Below, in pieces: positions 58,092-64,000 of a DNA stretch of 64,000 nt. The notes under the pieces were generated by a model, which saw only the letters and a list, made by a program, of their open reading frames with translations, did not search any database and was not told where the DNA came from. The translations under genes and the position numbers were made by a program. Positions within the stretch are counted from its first letter, which is position 1; each line of letters opens with the position of its first letter. Source of the stretch: Protea cynaroides. Lineage: Eukaryota > Streptophyta > Magnoliopsida > Proteales > Proteaceae. The DNA lies in contig CM053265.1 of assembly GCA_028583415.1 (NCBI GenBank), forward strand, positions 28,861,815-28,925,814. The letters run 5' to 3'.

Positions 58092-58528
58092 TCTAAGACT
58101 ATTCTATTTGGATCTGAGAAGAAGACATAACACGTGAGATACAATAGAACAATAATAGTAGTGTTAGTCTTGAACAATGTAAGGCGATAAGTCGAAAAGG
58201 ATGTTAATTCTTTCCTTTCTTTCTTGATATGTTTATGTATCAGGGTAACTGTCCGGCTTGTGGACTGTACCCTGTAGCACTACTACATTTGATACATTTT
58301 TTTTTTCCGTTTAATGAATGTTTTATGGTTCACCCTAACTAGAGCATGTGTTGTACTAAATTCCGTATTTAATATAGTATATTATGCTCTTTCTTAATCA
58401 GTCTCAGGTATCAAACAATGCTTATGGTGTGTTTATATTAATATTTTTAATTTTCCTAACTCAGTTCATCGACTTAGTTAAGTGCAATATGGTCTATTGG
58501 ACAGAGCCTAAGGGCTCTGATACCAAGT
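58092..58528 (-). other. T2 copy 2b leader with hairpin and primer site
   Basis: Hairpin 58241-58274 identical to copy 2a. Primer site TGGTATCAGAGC at 58525-58514. No ORF. Confidence 0.85.
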
Positions 58529-60813
58529 TGTCACACCCCAATTCTGATCCTACCAGAATGGTGTGAGTGAACGGTCATTGAACCAATGGTTCACACTAGG
58601 ATCTCAGTAAGACCATGTCCACTTATACAAACCATTGCACATAACCACAATCAGAATACAAATAATATAGCGGAAGTCGTTAACTAAATGAACTGAGTAT
58701 CTATTGATAAATTTAAATAACATAACCAGTTATCCAAAATTCCAAATATAAGATAAATATATTTACATCACTTTAATCCAACTGAAAATAATTAAAATAA
58801 ATAAAAATCCAATCAAAGGTACACGCAGAAAGAACATTCGCATGAAGCGTCATGCTCGTCCTCTCCTGCTTGTACATCCAGAGCAGCCACGCCACCATAC
58901 GCCGGCGCATTCATATAGTCATCCACCGTGTAACCTGCATCAACATCTAATAACAATGTACATACAATGGGTGAGCTCACAACTTAGCTCAGTAAGACAA
59001 TCAGACAGTTTCACAATATTATGCATGAGTAACAATCATTTTATGTTGTGGTATAGTTTAAGTTTGCAATGTGCTATAGAAAGGTTTGGTGGCCGCCTCA
59101 CCTCTATACACGAGTGTGTGGCACCGCACAGTAGATCACACCACCACCGACCCACATACACCCATCATGGAATAGAGATAGAGCTAAGGTATACCCGCAC
59201 CTCCCCTGATACTCCACCCATACCAGTACCTAAGCCCCTACTGGCCAGGGCTTACAAACTGGGCTCGCAACTAACCAATCTTATATGTCATCAATGTAGG
59301 CTCCATCCCAGTACAGTCGTCTACGGCATAGAGCCGGGCTGGGGACCACAATGCCTCACCTCCCCCTGATACCCTACCCGCAACAAGCATACTACGATAA
59401 AACAATATACAGGTAGACCATATCCCAACATAACTCCCTACGGCATAAAGATAGTGCTAAAGCATCGTGGCCAGGCCAGCGTCAACATCGGAGACCACAG
59501 TGCCACATCATCATGGCCAGGTCAGCGTCAACATCGGAGACCACCGTGCCACGACCTTCCCCTGATACCCCACCCGTACCAAGCATGTTAAAATTGAATA
59601 CTACAAAAGGTGCCAGTGTGAGGAATGATCCCAGGCCCCATGCCCTTCCCATTCGACACACCAACGAAAACAATCACATGCCTAACAATCACATCCTATC
59701 ATGCATGAACAATAATAATAACTGAAAGTAAAGGATGACATGTGAATATGCACAAACATCACATCATATATATTCAGGGTTATTAACAACAATTTACTGT
59801 CCATTAATTATTAGGGTTTAGGTCAGATTCCCTTACCTGATGCTCGTTTGATTACTTGCTCCATGACACAAGATCCAAATGGTATATGACAAGGTCCTAC
59901 ATAATATTAAGGTTCCATTAGAATAGTTTCTTAGGGTTTCACGTTGGTCGTAAAACCAACAGAGTTCAAACCAGTCTTTCAGGGCTGACCGGTCGCAACA
60001 TACCGGTTGCAGCTCTGTATGAAAACTAGCGACCGGTATGGTCGACCGGTATGTCTCCGGAAGGCCATACTTTAGGTTTTTCGACTGCCCTCTATCATTC
60101 TTCATGGTTTCTAGGGTTTCTCCTATCTATTCTAGTTCTAAGCTTTGAGTTAGATTTATCTCCAACTCATTCAAGTCTAGTTTTGATGATAATCATCCTA
60201 GAACTCGAATCTAGGGTTAGACGGCAAAGTAGAGTTTAATGGCCAAATTAGGGTTTAGATCAATACCTGCTTTGCATGGTATTGATCCAACTACACTAAC
60301 CATTCTAGAGTCATAACGTGAGAGAGAGTGTTTTAAACGCTTATCGTCGACTGGCGTATGGTGAGCTTCGTCGAACGGCAATGACGGCTCTTCCTTCTTC
60401 TTCCTAGCCCCTTCTCCTTCTCTAATCTCCTTCTCCTCTCTAGGGTTTGTGAGGATTAATGGATGGGATTCTAGGAGGTTTAGAGGGGTTTAAATAGGCT
60501 AGGATTGGAGTTTAGGAAGCCTCTTAAGATTAGGAAAGTCTAGGATTCAGAATTAGGAAAGTGGGACCCGTAGAGATCCAATTTTAGATCTCCATAGTCT
60601 GCTGTTTTGGATCACTGTAGTCTGCTGCGCAGAGATCACTGGTCGACCGGTACCATCGACCGGTCAACATAAAATCATACTTAGTTGTCCGTCTTTGGTC
60701 CAATTTCGTACCTGATTGTCATCCGCTCGTCCCGTCTGGCCCGGTGATGATCGGAAGACCTGCTACGACATGAAATCAAGATTTAGACCGGGTTTATGGA
60801 GTGCGGGTCTTAC
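58529..60813 (-). repeat. T2 LTR c (5' LTR of the array)
   Basis: 2285 bp. The U3 end reads GTAAGACCC (first T lost). TATTTAAA at 60496-60489. Lacks part of one GAGATAGAGCTA module near 59330. Confidence 0.93.
58813..58947 (-). CDS. LTR-encoded peptide, T2 LTR c
   Basis: DVDAGYTVDDYMNAPAYGG, acidic middle, EHDASCECSFCVYL, stop. One of the open T2 copies; the upstream acceptor-like string reads TTATTAG. Confidence 0.42.
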   Translation of the reverse strand, partial: DVDAGYTVDDYMNAPAYGGVAALDVQAGEDEHDASCECSFCVYL

Positions 60814-61000
60814 TGCTCTAATCGGCTGGAGTGGGTGAGAGAGGTGGTAGGCTCAATGATGGAGGCTGGACAGGTAGGGGGGAGATCAGTAGAGATTTTA
60901 TTATCCCACAAGGGAACACAACAAGCCTCAAAAGGCCCACCCACACAGGTTACAAATCCAAATTTAAAGACCCAACAGCATCAAAATGAGCAAGGCAAGC
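60814..61000. other. Non-coding junction between T2 array and LINE remnant
   Basis: No gene. It may be the LINE 3' untranslated region, cut by the T2 array. Confidence 0.4.
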
Positions 61001-62290
61001 ACAAGAGCAGCGTTAACCCAGAGTCCACTCATTTAACATCAAAAACATAGTTTGCCAAATTTTGATCAGAAGGTTGGTGATGACCCGCCACTCTTTGTCT
61101 TATCCTCATCATCTGTTGGGCCTCCTTGATAATTACATGAAGCACCATATTAGCAGTTCTTGTCTTGGACACAAACATCCTTTGGTTCCTCTCTCCAAAT
61201 ATTGTAGATGGTAGAGCAAAACAGCAGCTTCCCAAAGGTCTTTAGGTTGGCCCCCACCCAATCAGTAGTGGAGACCAGATTGGGGGTGGAATAAGAATGG
61301 TTCAGTAAGTTGGTCTTCCGAATGCAAGCTCTCCAGATAACCTTAGAGAAATCACATTGAAAGAACAAGTGATTAACTGACTCAACTCATGAATGACAGA
61401 GGTAGCATCCAATTGGCACCATGATCTTCCTCTTTCTAAGTTGGTCAGTAGTGGGCAAACAATCAAGCATACTTCTCCATGCAACAAAGGCTTGTCTCGG
61501 CCCATGACCAGTAAACCAAATTGCCTTGGTCCAAGCAACCTTAGGGGATTGCTTCCTAACTGCACTCCAGGCGGATTTGGAGGAGAAATTTAGAGATTGT
61601 TCCTGGTTCCAAATCACACAGTCCCTCTCTTGAAGAGGCTCTCTCTAAACCCTAGCCAATTCATTCCACACTTCCACAGTAGTGTCATGTTGATTTGGAC
61701 AAACCATCCACTCATTTCCAACTACAATTGAACTTACCTTGGCCATTTTGGGGATCCCCAACAGATTCTGGTATATAATTTATGAACTTCTCACATAACA
61801 ACCCACTAGGATGCCCCAGATCAAGCCAGAAGAAGATCGACTTTTTGGAACCAATTTTGTAGTCCAGCAGCGGCAACATGATGGGACGACACTTGAGGAT
61901 CGCTCGCCAAGCCCATGAGCTGTTCTTAAGCATCTTAACAGACCAAATTGAATCAGACTTTAGATATTTCATTTTGATCCAAGCAACCCAGTTCGACGGC
62001 TTATTAGAGACAATGAACCCAAAGAGTTTAAGAATGCCTGCCCGGTTGATGTCTATCACTCTTCTAATGCCGATCCCTCCTTCATCTTTTGGCCTCCAAA
62101 CTTTCACCCAACTAATAAAATGAGTCCACTTAACCATCGCAGCACCTGACCAAAGGAATCTTGCAGACATGGACTCAATAATTTTAACAGATTTTTTGGC
62201 GCAGGGGAGGGTTGGCAGTGCAAGGAGGTAGGCGTTGTAGATTTTGCCAAATTTTGGGGAAGGTGGGCATGGTTGGTGACGATGTAAGGT
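61001..62290 (-). pseudogene. L1-type LINE ORF2, 3' fragment (RT end and zf-RVT domain)
   Basis: Minus-strand frames, in order: YNAYLLALPTLP and FLWSGAAMVKWTHFISWVKV, EGGIGIRRVIDIN (thumb/connection region of LINE RT), then after frame breaks FSSKSAWSAVRKQSP, KAIWFTGHGPRQAFVAWRSML, CYLCHS, VNHLFFQC, which is the zf-RVT zinc-binding region near the ORF2 C-terminus. The RT catalytic core and endonuclease are missing, as expected for a 5'-truncated insertion. Several stops and shifts. LINE proteins copy their own RNA at a nicked target. Confidence 0.82.
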
Positions 62291-62331
62291 GCCTGGGTAG
62301 GGAGTGTTGCATGGTAGCAACACCCCCCACT

Positions 62332-62335
<4 letters not shown>

Positions 62336-62374
<39 letters not shown>
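62336..62374. repeat. (CT)n microsatellite
   Basis: About 19 CT repeats at the truncated end of the LINE remnant. Confidence 0.95.
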
Positions 62375-62379
<5 letters not shown>

Positions 62380-62394
62380 GTAGGAATCCATTAA

Positions 62395-62730
62395 AATAAA
62401 CCGACCCGGCTTCCTGTGTATATATATATATAATAAAAATACATATATACACACATATATACATATATAAAAAATAAATAAATTAGAATAAAAAAATATA
62501 CATATCTATATATATAAATAAATAAAATACTATATATACATATATTACAAAGTATATACAAAAGATACAATGCCCAAGGACCGAATTCATTTGGTTTAGA
62601 CTGGTCTAGGCTAGGTCAAGCAAGACTAGTCGAGGTTGATTGGGTTGGATTAACTGGGGCTGAACCGGGTCAGACTGGACTAGGTTAGACTGGCTTCTCT
62701 CTCTCTCTTCTCTGTTGTTTTATTAGCAAT
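62395..62730. other. AT-rich DNA and GACTGG/CTAGG repeats
   Basis: TA-rich to 62560, then loosely repeated AGACTGG(T/A)CTAGG phrases (62600-62695) and a second CT run. No gene. Confidence 0.5.
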
Positions 62731-62734
62731 TTCA

Positions 62735-63235
62735 GCCTGCCTCTGCATGGAATATTTCTCTATCCTAGATTTTCTATATCCACTTTGAAGAGTATCAAAA
62801 ATGTATTACATTGGGACTTGAATCACCTGATTTGGATGTGGGATGACCAAATTATGAATTTCTGAAGTTTAAACAGTCCAACTTATGATAGTCCGGTTAC
62901 CAACTCTTCATGGGACCCTTCGGCGCCCTCTGTCCCAAATTTTTCACATCCACTTTGAAGAGCACTAAAAATAATACTGGAGCTTGAATCATTGAATTTG
63001 GACATCAGATAATAAAATTATGAAGGATCGAAGTTTAAGTGAGCATATCGGCTTGCGGCTCAGCATGGGATCCTTTAGAGACCTCTGCTCCAGATTTTTT
63101 ACTTCTACTTTGTAGAGGACAGACAATGGAGCACATTGACGCCTAAATCGTCTGATTCGGACTTCAAATGATCAAGATATAGCCGAATGAAGTTCGATCA
63201 ATCAAATTTATGATAATTCATACAAAAGTCCTTAA
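62735..63235. repeat. Three degenerate tandem copies of a 155-170-bp unit
   Basis: Anchor strings CACTTTGAAG at 62781 and 62951 and CTACTTTGTAG at about 63105, each followed by TTGAATC(A/G)-type, TTTGGA and GAAGTT strings in the same order. Confidence 0.7.
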
Positions 63236-63859
63236 TTTATGATAATTTACACAAAGCCCTTGGAATATTTACATAATTTTCAATCCGACCAAAATCACGA
63301 TATTTCTCCTTCAGACATTGAAATTGAGCGATTCTGGTCTCATTTCGAAGATAATTCTAATGAACTATGCCAGCTGGTCACAGCCCATGACCTCATTGTG
63401 GGGCCCATCAAATCTGCCTCGAAGGCTCTAAAAAATCCAAACCTTGAATTGGGACCCGCAACCTTTCTGAATGTGCTACACACTCCCTTGTACTTTTCCA
63501 AAGCTTTACTCATCTCCTCTCCTTCGCTGTCTACACACTATTACAACTCTGGTCAACAAAGGATGGCAAAAATGGGGTGCTTACAGATGCCCCTCTTCGA
63601 CTGAAATTGTGAAACGGTTGAGGCTGAAGATAAAGAGCGACCCATTTTTTGCATTGTTCTGTACTTGATCTGGATTCTGTCATTGTTGCCTTGTTGTGAA
63701 GTTGTAACCCCCTTTTTTTGTTTTTTCTTCAGACCGAATCTAGAGCATATTCTACATTGCCAAAGTATCCCTCAAGACCTTTGTCTCTTAGGAATCATGA
63801 TCCGCGTAGTTCAAGAGGTGTAACTGTGGTTAAGGTTTCTAGGGTTCCATTTCCCTTGT
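63236..63859. other. No convincing gene
   Basis: An open frame of 121 codons at 63239-63604 shows no recognisable domain and lies in repeat DNA. TACAGATGCCCCTCTTCGAC near 63580 resembles a phrase I associate with plant LTR ends, unverified. Confidence 0.35.
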
Positions 63860-64000
63860 CAGGTTTTCTTGGTTATCCTGCCCCTTTTATCAGGTTTTCT
63901 TGGGAATCCTATCCCTTTTGTCAGGTTTTCTTGGGTATCCTATCCCTTTTGTCAGGTTTTCTTGGGTATCCTGTCCCTTTTATCAGGTTTTCTTGGGTAT
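63860..64000. repeat. 31-bp minisatellite, at least 4.5 copies, runs off the window
   Basis: Unit CAGGTTTTCTTGGGTATCCT then ATCCCTTTTGT. Copies start at 63860, 63891, 63922, 63953 and 63984. Confidence 0.95.

Larger units (their letters stand above)
34896..60813 (-). mobile_element. Tandem family T2 chromovirus: LTR-internal-LTR-internal-LTR
   Basis: Three family T2 LTRs (34896-37169, 42422-44740, 58529-60813) alternate with two internal domains (37170-42421; 44741-45300 plus 54030-58528). The middle LTR is shared. Left flank is GATCT; right flank is TGCTC and the last LTR base is missing, so there is no target duplication. Element 3 is nested in the second internal domain. Both domains run on the minus strand in the same order. 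Confidence 0.92.

Noticed and set aside
63239..63604. 121-codon ORF near the window end
   Set aside because: No domain, repeat context, and no second copy to test conservation. Left as unsupported.
1..64000. Host genes, rRNA, CRISPR arrays, organelle DNA
   Set aside because: None seen. All recognisable proteins are retrotransposon-derived.

Overview
The window is plant nuclear DNA made almost entirely of nested Ty3/gypsy LTR retrotransposons. I saw no host gene, rRNA, functional tRNA or CRISPR array. The evidence for a flowering plant is: chromoviruses of the Tekay/Del type with long (about 2.2-2.3 kb) TGTAAGACC...GGTGTGACA LTRs and an initiator-tRNA-Met primer site; one Athila-type element with a tRNA-Asp-like primer site; an L1-type LINE remnant; and plant-style splice sites and TATA boxes. 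The species cannot be told from this sequence.

Layout. 1-6313 (+): degenerate chromovirus DNA with an LTR end, an antisense ORF on the minus strand, gag pieces and no pol. 6314-9423 and 18662-19880: one and a half LTRs of a second, older chromovirus family (called T3 here). Inside the second T3 copy sits a complete but dead Athila element (9424-18661, CCTTA target duplication). 19880-20575 and 32198-34895: non-coding repeat DNA with a 34-bp minisatellite, split by chromovirus element 1 (20576-32192, minus strand, GCCTA duplication). 34896-60813: a family T2 chromovirus in the rare form LTR-internal-LTR-internal-LTR. Its second internal domain is interrupted by element 3 (45301-54024, family T1, TGATA duplication). 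60814-64000: LINE 3' remnant, microsatellite, degenerate 160-170-bp repeats and a 31-bp minisatellite running off the window.

Insertion order from nesting: T3 LTR DNA before Athila; the 19880-34895 host repeat before element 1; the T2 array before element 3. All coding regions carry stops, frameshifts or lost catalytic residues, so none of the elements looks autonomous now.

Most interesting: (a) the T1-type chromoviruses carry, between primer site and gag and on the opposite strand, a gene that looks complete in plan: U3-like repeats upstream, an untranslated exon, a GT-AG leader intron, an ATG in good context and a protein resembling the 'putative plant transposon protein' family. Two divergent copies share the splice-acceptor-plus-start arrangement. 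(b) All three chromovirus families have, inside the LTR on the sense strand, a short acidic ORF ending in a Cys-rich CECNxCVFD-type tail. (c) A 70-bp GT-AG insertion sits between gag and protease of element 1, and its exact removal restores the frame. (d) A leader hairpin shows a compensatory base-pair change between families T1 and T2.
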